This document shows, piece by piece, positions 1 to 13,066 of a stretch of DNA of 64,000 bases. The DNA comes from Parietaria judaica (Eukaryota; Streptophyta; Magnoliopsida; Rosales; Urticaceae), in contig OX940864.1 of NCBI GenBank assembly GCA_954871525.1, positions 9,542,001 to 9,606,000 on the forward strand. Direction: 5' to 3'. The translations under genes were made by a program, and so were the position numbers. A model generated the notes under the pieces. It did no database searches and had not been told where the DNA came from. It was given only the letters and a program-made list of their open reading frames with translations. The first letter of the stretch is position 1, and each line of letters opens with the position of its first letter.

Positions 1-165
1 AAATAAAAAATTAAATTATAAATAATGATTAATAATGTTTTAAAATATATAATTAACATAATTACACGATCATAGCTTTACTAATTGAAAGAATACTGAA
101 AATTTTATATGAAGACTTTTTCTATGAATTTAATTCGTAATTAGTGTTATTATCCATAATAATAA

Positions 166-634
166 GGGTTAATGATGGCGAAAATACCCAAAGTTTGGTC
201 AAAGAACCCCTCGTGTACCTAAAGTTTAAAAATGGTGGCAAAAATACCCAAAGTCGCATTTAGGGAGTTGACCACTCCATTCTCGTAACGTCGTTAACTT
301 ACTAGTTAACTATGGCCACGTGGACAAATTTGTTTTGTTAAGTGTAATCATTAGGGGTTCAATTAGTTGTATTAAATAGTGTTTATTAGGGGTTTAATTC
401 GTTGTTTTGTCGTAAACGAGGCTGATTTGAGTTCATCCATGTGGCAAAAAGTGTTATGTCAGCAATCCATGTTTGTCTGCGTGACCATAGTTAACGGGTA
501 AGTTAACGGCGTTACGAGAATGGAGTGGTCATCTCCCCAAATGAGACTTTGAGTATTTTTACCATCACTTTTAAACTTTGGGTACACGAGGGGTTCTTTG
601 ATCAAATATTGGGTATTTTTGCCGTCATTAACCC
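166..634. mobile_element. Foldback MULE-type MITE, copy 1
   Basis: The two ends are long imperfect inverted repeats of roughly 160 bp or more, starting GGGTTAATGATGGCGAAAAT and ending in the reverse complement. The element is 469 bp. Perfect 9-bp direct repeats TAATAATAA flank it (157-165 and 635-643). A 9-bp duplication and long inverted arms are typical of non-autonomous Mutator-like (MULE) elements. It encodes nothing; open frames across it are just the inverted arms. It is closely related to the copies at 35633-36089 and 40398-40867. Confidence 0.88.
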
Positions 635-643
635 TAATAATAA

Positions 644-1703
644 ATATTAAATAGTATAGTATAAGACTGATTTTATTGAAAATAAACATAAAATCTACAT
701 AGAAAAAGAGAGTGGACCCACACAAGAACTTCATCTCACCACCTATATAGGCTGAAGCCTAAAACAAATGACGTGTACAGAATAAGAATATAATAATAAT
801 AATAATAAATTAAATAGAAAAAACTGTAAGTGGAGTGGGCCCATTCGTCTTCTTCTTTTCTCAAACTTTACTTGGGAAATTACAGACCTGCCGTTTCCTC
901 TGTTTTCTTCAATAGCGTTTATATGAGTTTCTATAAATTAAAATAATCAAAATATTACCAGATGTTTCTATTTCCCCCATAAAGGGGCTGGGTCGCTGCA
1001 GGAGAAAAAATAGGAATATATGTGCGTATAAAAGTTCTATTTCTGCTAAAAAATAGGGTTACAGTTATATATAGTAATATACGTATCATTTTTTTTTATG
1101 TGATTGAGGGAGGGTAGGGGCCATGGTGGGTCCCCTCCCTCGTCATTGGATATGAGAACCCTAATATAGCCAATGACGATAATGTTGTCGTTATATATAG
1201 AAGAAAAAAATGTAAAGATTAAAAAATAAGAAAATTTAAAACCGTTCAGTTGCGCTATTTCGTTACCCATAACTTGGACCGTTTAACGCAAAAAATAATG
1301 ATCATATCATTTAACCGTCCGATAAATTAGATTTATAAGCTTAATTAAACAGTCACAAATTATCTTAATTTAAGCTAATATCCTATATTTTAGCTAAATA
1401 TCATGGTTCGTTCCGGTAAAACAACAAATAATCATGAATATCCATTATTGAATATGAGCAATCATGTTTGAATTCACCATTTATCTTGTATATGACTTTT
1501 CAACCCATTTTTTGTTTGTTATAATTTAAGTCCAAAAATATTATATTGTTAGAAAATACTTTTGATTATTAGCACTGAATTTTTCATTAATGTAAGTAAA
1601 GATTATGAGAGTCCGTACCTAACTCGAGTTGATTAAAATTAGTTATTTAAGAAATAGGTTTTAGAGTCCTAAACAATAACCTAACTTCCTATTCCTAAGT
1701 ACA
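644..1703. other. AT-rich intergenic DNA without a gene
   Basis: No frame here resembles a protein. The only local structure is a GC-rich inverted repeat near 1107-1141 (GAGGGAGGG ... CCCCTCCCTC) that could form a hairpin. Otherwise the stretch is low-complexity AT-rich sequence. Confidence 0.6.
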
Positions 1704-2380
1704 TGTTGGAATTTATTCATAATAAATTACCAATAAATGTTCTAATAAATGAGTAAGTGTAATGTGTTGTGTGGAGAGTAAATGTGGGAATGTGAAAAGT
1801 CCCACATTGATTAAATACAAATAGTTTGTATATATAAGGAAAACAATAGTAATGTGAGCTCAACATGTGGCATAGTGATAAGTGTGTCACATGAATGTTG
1901 TGTGGATGCGTGGGTGTAGAGGCGCGAGTGGCGTCTTGTAGGCGCAATACGTGGCATCGGGCGAGCGGCGTAGGCTCGGGTCTCGGGCTTTCTCGCGGCA
2001 ATTCTCGCCTCGCCACGTGTCGGTCGGCAGTTGCTAGCCGTTGGGGGCGGTTTCTGACTGTTTTTCGTTTTCCTTATCTAGACCAATAACTGCCTCTTTG
2101 AAGGGTTTTGGGTCTATTTAATTTTGTTTTGATGCAGAAACGTTAGTAACTTCTCTGTATTCATTTCAAACTCACAAAAACTCTCTCCAGAAACTTGTTC
2201 TTGCTTACTGTTCGAATTTCACTTCGTCTTGTGATTTTCGTTCATTAAGGCTTGTCTTATCCTGGGTATTCTTGCAAGCAGACTCGAAGACGATTCCGAG
2301 TGCTTGAAATACTATTAGGAAAGCGCATCACATGCGTGATTCAAGTCTCGACGTTTTCAATTTCGAAGAGGTTTCCAACA
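1704..2380. mobile_element. Probable solo LTR, Ty1/copia-like
   Basis: The 677-bp block begins TGTTGGAA and ends TTCCAACA, the short inverted TG...CA termini typical of many copia LTRs. Near the left end, a 'gtcccacattg' motif is followed by a TATATAAGG box (about 1830-1840), the usual order of U3 promoter signals in such LTRs. A GC-rich section (1890-2060) and a C/T-rich section follow. No PBS lies downstream, no second copy is nearby, and the flanking pentamers GTACA and ATAAC do not match. It is therefore either a solo LTR with an eroded target duplication or a truncated element. The frames inside (1717-2089) are not genes. Confidence 0.55.
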
Positions 2381-3416
2381 ATAACGACAGTGCTTTAGAA
2401 CTTTAGAAGGATATTAAATATATATAAATCATGAGTTTGAGATGACTTTTACCGTTATGTGTGGCGGCTGCTCATCAGTACTTATCTCATTAACTTAAGA
2501 TAAGTCAAATACTCACAACTTTGAATAATCTTTGGCACTTTTAATTGAAAAAGTACAAAATTAAATTATAAATTGGGGTATTTTCTTACAATTTTTGAAT
2601 TACATTGGAATTTTTAAGTTAATTATACTTTTATCTGAGAAAGGGATATCTAATGTTTTGGGCGCTATATTCTCGTTGTTTATCACGAATTAACTAGTAA
2701 TAATATGATGTTATAATACTATAATGAATAGCCACATTCATATGAATGTTTATATTGCATTGTAGTAAATTTATGTTTTTTTCTCGTAAAATAACCAAAT
2801 ACTGACTATTTTGTCAATGGTTAATATGTTTATAATGGTTAACATGACTATTTTTATAATGGTTTATATGGTTAGTTGGCTATTTTACAAATATTAACTA
2901 AATATTGAGTATTTTGTTAATTTTAAACTATCAAATTGGCTTTTTAGTTTAACTCCCTATAAAATGGGTTACTCATATGTATCCAATATGAACACTGATA
3001 CCGAAACTAATAGAGTCCGATAAATCGTTATATTGCATATAAAATTAAACACATAACGTGGGTACTTATATGCAGTCCCAAAATGTACCTTGCGTTCATG
3101 GGTACTTATGTAGCAAATGTCTCTTTAATAAATTCGAGGGGTAAACAATTACACGCCTCATTTAATTTCCATTTTTGAATAGAATAATATTATTTTGTCT
3201 TCTCTGAATAAAAAATCATACCGAATATAAGAAAATAGAGAGCTATTATTTTAATTCTCAACTTGTACTTGTGCGACGTCTTTGAGACTACGCATATGCA
3301 TGCATGTTTAAGGTTTCAGCCTAATCTAAAGATTTATTGATAATATTATATATATATTAAATTCTTAAAAAAATAAAAGAAATTTCGACAAAGTTTCTAT
3401 ATATCTGCCAAGGTCA
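2381..3416. other. Intergenic, upstream of the DOX gene
   Basis: AT-rich sequence without a recognisable gene or a clear repeat. It probably holds the upstream regulatory region of the alpha-dioxygenase gene; no specific element could be assigned. Confidence 0.5.
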
Positions 3417-3430
3417 TCTATAAAATAAGG
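3417..3430 (+). promoter_or_regulatory. Candidate TATA box of the DOX gene
   Basis: The motif TCTATAAAATAAGG lies 54-67 bp upstream of the start codon at 3484, a usual distance for a plant TATA box with a short leader. This rests on motif and position only. Confidence 0.45.
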
Positions 3431-3483
3431 ATAGCTTGGTTGGTTTTTGAAAGCAAAAGTGTCGACCAATATTTCATTTAGCA

Positions 3484-4926
3484 ATGTTGTCTCTCATCAG
3501 AAATCTGTTGAACACAATTGTTCAGCGCTTCATCAACCCAGAATTCCATGGCGTCGTCTCTAAGATGACCCCCATTGACGTTTTTCTCCTCCTCGTGCGT
3601 ATTATTACATCTCTCTACCTCTCTCATATATATATAAACACCACACAAATTACAAACGTATATCTATATATATATATTCTACTGATTTAAGGGTTTTGTT
3701 AACTGTCACTACATCTCCATCAAGTACGTACTATGTATAAATAGTGCACGTTCGTCATGAGCCATAGTTTTTTCTGTCTGATATCAGGGTTTTGACCCAA
3801 ATATCATGTGTGTATGTATATATTATGTCTGCATTTAACGTAGTCTTAAGGTCCATCATTTTTATTTCTTCATGCATGCACGCATGGAGTTTCTTGAGAT
3901 ACTTGTTTTTCATTTTTTCTTAGTCGTGTGGCTTGAACGCGGTATATTGGAATCATGCTTAATCAAATACTAATTTATTTACATATAATATTGGATTAAT
4001 TTACTAAACAGATTGTGCAATCCATCGACAAATTCGGTATATGGCACCGTTTGCCGGTGTTGTTCGGTTTGTTTTACCTGGCAATCCGGCGACGTCTCCA
4101 TCAAGAGTACAATTTGATCAACGTTGGAACAACACCGGTTGGGATCCGGTTCAACCCGGCCGATTATCCGTATCGAACGGACGACGGAAAGTTCAATGAC
4201 CCTTTCAATGAAGGTGTTGGCAGTGAAGGAACTTTCTTTGGTAGGAATGTTCCACCAGTGGATCAGAAAGCCATGGTATAATTCTTCAAAATATATATAG
4301 TATTAAATAAATAAATATATATAGTAATATTAGGAGTAGGGTTCAAATCCATAAAACAAGATTTCTGGTCCAGTAGAACCGAAAATCTTGAGACTTTTAT
4401 TCTTTGGTTTCTTGGTATTTTAAGAAGCTTGGTTTCTGGTCCATACACATGATTATTTGTATTTAGTTTATCTTGAGTTGTTATAAGATTTATTTATGTT
4501 AATAACAGACAATTATGATTATATGTAGACACCAAAGGTGAATAAAACACAAGCAATAATTTATTAACAAAATAATATTTTTCTTGTGCGAAATGTATTT
4601 ATATACATCATACAATGTGAAAAAAAAGGTTACAGAAGAAGATAAATTTTTTATATTATATATTATTTTTTATACAAACACGTGGTTTAAGTTTCGAATA
4701 AGGTCTAAAATCGGGTTTAGGACATATTACGGTCCTAAGCAAATTCGTCGGTACATTCGACTCTAAGTCCATAAAAGAGCTTCATTAGTTTTTAATTGTA
4801 TTTAATGTAGGTAAAACTGACATTAAATCCTTTGTTGTACATGTGCCTAACTGCTAAACGTTAAAATTTGTTTATATGATACAAAAGATTTCTCTGGTTT
4901 TAATTTGTTCGTATAAACTAAAAGAA

Positions 4927-4968
<42 letters not shown>

Positions 4969-7900
4969 TGTGCAGCTATTGAAGCCAGATCCGATGGTGG
5001 TTGCTACAAAACTTCTGGCAAGAAAGAGTTACAAAGACACAGGAAAGCAATTCAATGTGATCGCAGCTTCTTGGATTCAATTCATGATTCATGATTGGGT
5101 CAATCACCTTGAAGACACTAACCAGGTATGAATTTCTCATGACCATCACATTGATTAAAAGTTTGCTTTTTTTATTAAAATTTTCATTAAATTTAAGGAA
5201 TTGAATTTTTGAAAAAAATTTACCCGGTCATTTTCAATCAAATTTATCCTTTTATGTAAGAAATTGAATTTGTAAGTGCAGGTAGAGTTGGTGGCACCTA
5301 AAGAAGTAGCGATGGAATGTCCTCTTAAATCGTTTAAGTTTTTTAAGACAAAGGAAGTCTCCACTGGCTTTTATGAAATCAAGCGTGGAACACTCAACAT
5401 GAGGACTCCTTGGTGGTATAAAAACTATTTTATTTCTATATATATATATAGCTAGTATCGATCAATTCACACCTTATTAATTTCTTATTAATTTGTTGCT
5501 TCTCATTCCTTACTCAAAAAATTGTGTTGGGGGAGGAACATACAAGGCCGTATGGGCGGCCACGGTAATGGGTGCGGGAGCCCGACGCGAATTCAAATTA
5601 CTTTAAGATAGAAAAAAAAAAAAATCTCGAAATTTTAAAATATAAATAAAAATCGGAGATGAGAAACCCTTTTCATTAACATGACGGCTGGGTTCTTGCT
5701 ATCCCGGCTTGCCTTTTATGGGGAGAACAACCCCTCAGCTTTTTCGATGAGTGCATTATTTTGGTTTAAATTTTGTATTGTTTAAGTTTTAAATTATTGT
5801 CTCTCAAAATATTTATATTATTGAAAAAACATAAATAGAGTGGATATTTTGTTACAAATTGAAAGTTTATAGAGCTAAATGCTATATGTAAAATAAAATC
5901 AAGACTGTTTTGAGACAATATATAATTAGAATATTGTTGTTTAATAAAGTTTAAGTTATAGCTAGATTTCAATAATAATAATAATTAAAATAATAACCAT
6001 TATAATAATTTGATCGGAAACAAAACAGCTACAAATAAATGAATCATAAGATCAGTAATTTAATTATAATATGGAAATTGATTATTATTAGGGACGGAAG
6101 CGTGTTATATGGGAGTAACACAGAGAAAATGAAGAGAGTGAGAACGTTCAAAGATGGCAAGGTGAAAGTCAACGCAGAGAGTGGACTTTTGATGCACGAT
6201 GAAGACGGAATTCCTTTGTCGGGTGATGTCACCAACATCTGGGCCGGACTCTCTTCTCTTCAAGCCCTTTTTGCCCGAGAGCACAACGCCGTTTGTGATG
6301 CCCTTAAGGTACATATGTATACCATATATGTGTTAGGAATTCGACCTAAATTTCAAATCTGAAAACGATAATTTAACTATAATTAATACCGATTTTTGGT
6401 GACTTACTTGATTGCTCCACAGAAAGAATACAAGGAATTCGAAGATGAGGATTTGTATAGGCACGCAAGATTGGTGACGTCAGCTGTAATAGCGAAAGTT
6501 CATACAATAGATTGGACCGTGGAGCTTTTGAAAACCGACATGTTACTCGCTGGAATGCGCGCTAATTGGTAAGATACTTATAAACCGTTATCTTATGCTT
6601 CTTTCATGTCTAACCAATAAATTACGGAGTATTTTTGTTATTTAACTTGTACAATAATTTTGGAAACAATGTAAGTATTGGATCTATATAATTATATTCC
6701 AATAATCAATTAATCAAAATATTATAAGAAATTGAACGATCCTACTTTTGGCTCTTTCTCAAATTATGTTCTCTTTCTCCTGGACTTTTTTATTGTTGTC
6801 TTATTTATATATGTATATATGTATATATTGTTATATTATCTCAATTATCAAATTCTGAAATAATGTGGGTGATTATTTTAAAAAAATATTTATCGTTTAA
6901 TAAATTCTGAAAAATATAACTTGGATATTGTTTTTAAGTATTGTTGGTGATCATAATGTTTGTTGAGGTATGGGCTTTTGGGGAAGAAGTTCAAAGACAC
7001 ATTTGGGCACGTGGGAGGAGCAGCGTTGGGAGGCCTAGTGGGCCTTAAGAAGCCCAACAATCACGGCATTCCTTACTCGCTCACTGAGGAATTTGTGACC
7101 GTCTATCGCATGCACGCGCTTCTTCCCGATCACCTCACCCTCCGAGACATCTCCGCTAAACCCGGCCCCAATAAATCTCCACCGTTGATCCATGAGTACG
7201 TTACTTATTATCCTCATCATCACCTACATTGTGTAGGTCTTGATTATCGTCACCATGACCTACAAACAAGACCGACATTGAGTTTGTCGTGTTCAACAAA
7301 TCAAAAAAATTGAATATTAGTCATTTTCGGAACTTTACCTTTTATGACTGGTCCTGATTCTCGATTCCTCATAATAATAATAATAATAAAAAGTACACTA
7401 CGGCAAGTGAGACAAAATAATCTAAAAATACAATCTTCTGATCTCGGTCTCACCTCTTAAAATAATCGAGAACTAATTCTTTATTTTATTACTCGGCATC
7501 AATTCTATTATGACATGAACGAAAATAAATTAAAAAACTCTTATATTTTGTAATTTTATGGCATATGTAATTTTCTAAAACCCGATCAAAGTTCTCTAAG
7601 TAATTTCTAAATTTTTTGGATTGATGATTTTTTTTTTTTTTGGTGTCACGAGAATTTAAACCTTTGATCTCAAGGGTATAATTTTAAATGTTAAACAAAT
7701 TAAGTTCTATATATAAAATAAAAAATAAAAAAATCAATATGATGATAATATATTGTCTTCACAAACAGTATTCCAATGGCGAATCTTATCGGGAAAGAAG
7801 GCGAGAAGAACATATCGAAAATCGGGTTCGAAAAGATTTTTGTTTCGATGGGACACCAAGCTTGTGGAGCCCTAGAGCTTCACAACTACCCTCAGTGGTT

Positions 7901-9614
7901 CAGAGATCTCGTTCCTCAGGACCCAGATGGCCGTGACAGACTCGATCACGTCGATCTACCATCTCTAGAAAGTAATATATACACACATATATAAACATCT
8001 TGCAATGATAGAAGTATGAAAAATCAGTACTATAATTACTTGCATGTGTACGTATTTGCATGCAGTTTATAGGGACCGAGAGAGAGGAGTTGCTAGGTAC
8101 AACGAGTTCAGAAGAGCACTGTTTCTGATGCCCATCAAGAAATGGGAAGACCTGACCGACGATGAAGAAGCCATTAGGGTTTTGAAGGAAGTCTATGGCG
8201 ACGATGTTGAGCAGCTTGACACTCAAGTTGGTCTCATGGCCGAGAAGAAGATCGCTGGCTTCGCTATCAGTGAGACCGCTTTCATCATCTTCCTCGCCAT
8301 GGCAACCAGGTATATACTCCGTTTCTTCTCAAATCTTTATATTATTATTGTGTACTGTATATCAAACACATAATATAAGAAAAAATTAGGGAAAATAGCG
8401 GCATAAGTATCCAAAGTCTTTAAAAAGTTGGGAATAAGTTCCCATTCTTTTTTTTTTGGTGGCGAAAGTTGACAAACTCTTATTTTGTGTATTTCGTCAT
8501 GTTTCCACCCCGAACCGCATCACGTGTCACGTTTTTAAACCTATTAAATATACAATTTTTAATAAAAAAAATCAAACTTATTTATCAATGATAAAAAAAT
8601 GGTATATTTAATGGGTTTAAAAACGTGACATGCATGTCACAATTCTAGACGAAAATATGACAGAATACACAAAAATAAGAGTTTGACAACTTTGGCCACA
8701 AAAAGGTGAACTTAATGTCAACTTTTTAAAGACTCTGAGTACTTATGCCGCCATTTTCCCAAAAAAATCATGTAAAGATAAAGGGATAATTGCGGTTGAT
8801 ATACCCAAAGTTTTAAATATAAATGGTGTGCCATATTTCCAATAGCTTTTGATTGCGCTGAATTAATATTGATTAGATTTGTGAAAATTTTGTGTTTTCG
8901 ATTGATTTTTTTCCATGTGTCTCGATTAATAACTTTAAATTTTTACACATGTACAACTCAGATAAATACTCAGTTTTTAAGTTTTGAGATTTTTCATGTT
9001 AAATACTTTAATTTGAGGCATATGTGTTTGTAAATGACACAATTTTAATGGAGACACAAGGAATGAACCAATCAAAAACTCAAATTTAAGGGCTACAAAA
9101 ATTTATTCAGTGCAATTGAAAGCTTGAGAATATAATGCGTTGTTTCGAAGAAGAAAAAAATTGAGTATTTTTTAATGCAATTATCCCAAAATAAAATTAC
9201 CCGCTAGTGAAAATATATATATCGCTCCATTATGCAACAAACGGTCCAGAAATAAATAAAAAAAGGGGATCGGATAAATATAATACTAACATAATAACGA
9301 TAGACAAGAATCACGTTATACTTTTAGTTATTACTTTCAAGCTTAATTATATGATATAACAATATATATATATGTATATGTATTTCAGGAGGCTGGAAGC
9401 AGATCGGTTCTTCACGAGCTTCTTCAACGAGGAGACATACACGAAGAAAGGGTTTGAGTGGGTGAACACGACGGAGAGCCTGAAAGACGTCATCGACCGT
9501 CACTATCCCGAGATGACGGACCAATGGATGAACAGCAGCAGTGCGTTCTCAGTCTGGGACTCGCTGCCGACCCCTCACAACCCCATCCCTCTCTACCTTC
9601 GCATTCCCTCGTGA
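3484..9614 (+). CDS. DOX1: Alpha-dioxygenase (fatty-acid 2-hydroperoxidase), 10 exons
   Basis: Exons 3484-3594, 4012-4275, 4976-5125, 5282-5415, 6092-6308, 6423-6568, 6968-7195, 7769-7971, 8066-8309 and 9389-9614. All introns are GT-AG, phases agree throughout, and the spliced frame is 1923 bp (640 aa), the normal family length. The product is a heme enzyme that adds O2 to C-2 of fatty acids, giving 2-hydroperoxides that start alpha-oxidation and defence oxylipins. The distal heme His lies in the motif IHDWVNHLED (His164). The catalytic Tyr387 and proximal His390 lie in EEFVTVYRMH. Both sit one residue beyond the known Arabidopsis positions. The C-terminal exon carries RRLEADRFF and ends PLYLRIPS. 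No signal peptide or membrane anchor was seen. The start is the first ATG, matching the conserved family N-terminus. The gene looks intact although its last intron hosts two MITEs; the SSL genes converge on it. Confidence 0.96.
4930..4965. repeat. (TA)n microsatellite in DOX intron 2
   Basis: About 18 TA units end roughly 10 bp before the 3' splice site of intron 2 (acceptor at 4975). Its length is likely to be polymorphic. Confidence 0.9.
8389..8760. mobile_element. MITE in DOX intron 9, copy A (MULE-like)
   Basis: The ends GGGAAAATAGCGGCATAAGT and its near reverse complement bound a 372-bp element whose arms pair for more than 100 bp. The flanks (8380-8388 and 8761-8769) match at 7 of 9 bases, consistent with an aged 9-bp target duplication. 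It is non-coding and lies wholly in the last intron of the alpha-dioxygenase gene. Confidence 0.8.
8783..9187. mobile_element. MITE in DOX intron 9, copy B (MULE-like)
   Basis: A 405-bp inverted-repeat element beginning GGGATAATTGCGG and ending GCAATTATCCC, 22 bp downstream of the previous MITE. The inner arms also pair (AATAGCTTTTGATTGCGCTG against its counterpart near 9105). The flanking 9-mers match only partly (about 6 of 9), so the insertion is older or the ends have drifted. Confidence 0.65.
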
Positions 9615-10017
9615 ATCTTGATCATACCGAAACCCTAATCGCATTCACCACCTTACAACAAACAGTTAATAATATGTCAAATATGTGTGTGTGTTTTATA
9701 TGTAGCGTGGCTTAAAATTTATATTTTATTATATGGTACTCATGTGGTATTATATACTTGTACTGATTTATGGATTGGTATTTGTTGTTTATGAATATGG
9801 TAAATGTAAAAATGAGTGTGGATTATACTATTTTTTTATAGTATGAATTGGTACAATATTTATAATTTACGTATGAGATAAATGTAATATGAGTGCATGG
9901 GAAGTGTAGATGTTATAGTATAAAAGCAATGTAATGAGTGTAGAAAGCTTGTTTATAATCGAAATAATATTGTTATCAAGAAATTCGCTTTACTATGCTT
10001 AGTCATGACTCCTTACT
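9615..10017. other. 3' flank of the DOX gene
   Basis: AT-rich sequence following the stop codon, presumably containing the 3' UTR and polyadenylation region. No other feature was seen up to the foldback element at 10018. Confidence 0.5.
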
Positions 10018-10369
10018 AGTCCCCAAAATCCCCCCACCGGGTTAAACCCGGATACCAAAAAAAAAACCCGGATATGGATATATCCGGATCCGGATATATC
10101 CGTATCCGGATATTACGCAACCCGGATATCAAAATATCCGGGTTTTTTTTTTATAAAAAAAATAATAACTTTTGATCTGGGCCGTTGGATCATCAAGATC
10201 AGCAGTCTAGAAAATAGATTTAATTAAAATAAATAAAAAATACTAACCCGGATCCGGATATATCCGGGATTTTTTTTCCGGTCCCGGATATATCCCTATC
10301 CGGGTTTTTAAAAATAATAATAAAAAAAACTAAAACCCGGATGGGTTTTTTGTATACATTTTGGGGACT
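10018..10369. mobile_element. Foldback element with CCGGATAT palindromes
   Basis: A 352-bp element bounded by AGTCCCCAAAAT and TTTTGGGGACT and flanked by perfect 10-bp direct repeats ACTCCTTACT (10008-10017 and 10370-10379). The interior is built of repeated CCGGATAT / ATATCCGG motifs, themselves palindromic, separated by A-rich stretches. It has no coding capacity. The 9-11-bp duplication size suits a Mutator-like element, but the family was not recognised. It lies between the convergent DOX and SSL genes. Confidence 0.8.
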
Positions 10370-10379
10370 ACTCCTTACT

Positions 10380-10913
10380 CATCTTTTTTTTTTTTTTTTA
10401 AATTCGAATCCCAGCTTTAACCAATTTTAATATATTTTAAAAATTAAAAAAAACTTGCTTATAGAATTTATTGTTGTGCTTCACTTAATTTTTTTTAGAG
10501 CTGGTGCTTCACTTAAATCCAAATACCGGCTAAGATATTGTATTAATGCAAGTATAATTTTATAAATAGAAAATTATTAATATTATATCACAACATTATT
10601 ATTTTAGTGTTACCAATATATCTGTAAAATTGGATTAATCTAGCATCAACATTTATACATCTAAAATTTATTCGTTAAAACTTGATTTGTTCATAACAGA
10701 GTAAGATTTGTCCACTACTATATCTAATTAATAAGTGATGCAATACTATATATAGTCTATAATCGTTGACTAATGAGAATTTTAATAATAAAATTTGCAT
10801 TAACCTTAAGCCAAAGCCTAAAAATTAAACTTAAAGAAGTAAAAAAAGGCATTTCGCCTAATAAAACCTAGACGAGATTACGTTCTTGCATGTGCCATGC
10901 ATCTAAAACGACA
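10380..10913. other. Intergenic, 3' sides of DOX and first SSL gene
   Basis: AT-rich sequence without gene signals. It should contain the 3' UTR of the SSL gene on the - strand. Confidence 0.5.
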
Positions 10914-13029
10914 TCAATTGATCAGCTTCAACTTTCCAGCGTAAGGCTTGTGAATCGAACCGACCCAAAGATACCCATCTCTCTCATCAGCTTCGGACAC
11001 AGAATTCCACTTCACACCACTATCGTCTTCAAGCACTTCAAGCACCGAACCATCTTCGCCGAGCCTCACCATCACTCCCCTTGCTCTCTCCTTCACAACC
11101 TTCGTGTAAAGCTTCATTGTGTCAAAGGGAAGATTGACAATAATCTTCGACACAACCGGGTTCGACACAATCCATTCCAAGGATCTGGTCCGTTTCGAGT
11201 GAAGCCCGACCCAGTACCCGCCTCTCGGGCTCCTCTTGACATTGTCGGGGAACCCGGGGAGATCATGCGCGAAGACGTCGGAGGTTCCTGCCTTCGACGT
11301 TCGGAGCCAGTACCGGACGATCTTCGCGGTGGTCGTCTCGGCGACCAAGACAAAATCACCGTTCTCGCTTAGGGCAACGCCGTTCGGGAACATGAGGTTA
11401 TCTAGGAGCACGTCGACTTGATTGGTTCCGGGGTTGTATCGCATAAGCCGGCCGGTATTGTCGCCGGAGATTATAGCAGAAAGGTAGTTCCTGAAAAGAA
11501 GTATAAGCAAATATTATTTGATTATCAAAATACTAATTAACTCATGATAATTAAGGTTAGTCTAAATATTATTCCTATCAAGAGATTTCTAAGACTTAGA
11601 AGATCTGACCCGTCAAAAAGACTTCAAACACATTAGAGCCTATCCGGATTAAGAGGCTTAAAATTATGGACAGGTCTCACCAGGTCTCACCGATTCTCGG
11701 ATTTAAAACTAAATAGATCTCCAAATTTTGAGTTAGAATTGGGTCGGGATTGGGACGAAATCAGGAATTGAGTAAAAAAAATTCAGCTAGGGATAGTTAC
11801 AGGAAGTAAATCGATCTACCACATTTATATAATTAATTAACATGTTTCATATTTGTAAGAAAAAAAAATTATAAATATAATATTCTATATGCTATACCAT
11901 CGGCCAAAAAAAACATATAAAATTTAGAGTTCTTAAATATTATAATAAAGATTGCATTGGCAATAAATCTAGAGTTTTTAAAATTAAATATCCCAAATTA
12001 ATGCCTAAAGTAAACAATCAATATTTTTGGAGTGTGACGTTCTTACCTCCTCTGGTAGCGGGTACTAGTATCGGTAAAATACACTGCTCCGCTTTCCTCG
12101 TCGATATCTACGGCGTTCGGGAAGGCAAACGGCACACCTTGTGCCTCGGACGCGACCTGGGTGGCCAATCCACCACCTGGACCAACCCGGAGAAGCCCCA
12201 TATAAGCATCGCAAATGTAGAGATCGCCGGTAGCGTTGTGGAATTTCAGGCCCAACGGACGCCCGCAAGTGTGCTCCGTTAGACGGTGATCGTGTGGCCC
12301 TTCGCAGTCAGTCCTGTCTCACACACATAGTGATTAATTAAAACGTTAAAATAATTATGCATCACATAATTGATGTTCAATTATTGCACTATGAATATGC
12401 CACGTCATTGTGTGTTTGTTTCATCTCAGTAACTAGACAAACTCAATGTCGATTACTCTCACGAAACTTAAACCATGAATAAATGGTGTATACATAAAAC
12501 TCAATTCATATAATAATGAAAAATTAAAAAACTACACGTCTCTTAGAACACACCCTACACGATCTCAACTTATGATTTTTTATTTTTTTTTAAATAACTC
12601 AGATTATAGACTTATAGTATAACGCGTTGCCAAATAACCTAAATATCCAAAGTGATCTAATTAACTGCATATAGATCACGATCAATCAAATATATATATA
12701 TATATATAAATTAGAAAGAGAACAGATGATGTGAAGATAGAAAAGAAAGAAACGAATATGCACATGTACATGTGGTCATCATACAATACTCGAATTATAT
12801 ATTATTTGGAAGTATTTAGGAGCAGAAGATTACAATTTAATTTGGGCCACATAAAATTCATAAAAAGCAAAGAATCTTTTATACTAGTACGATCTTTTAC
12901 GTAAATTAATTATGTCATTACAATTGACGAAAATTTTCTAAAACCCTAGAACCCCATTACAAATACTCCAAAATCTAATCTTGAAAGCTCATTATTATTT
13001 ACCTCAAAATATCCGATAAATTTATGTAG

Positions 13030-13066
<37 letters not shown>

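Noticed and set aside
1717..2089. Overlapping open frames on both strands
   Set aside because: They lie in the GC-rich part of a probable solo LTR and match no protein.
10890..11421. Long + strand frames
   Set aside because: They are antisense to exon 3 of the SSL gene, whose - strand frame has clear family motifs.
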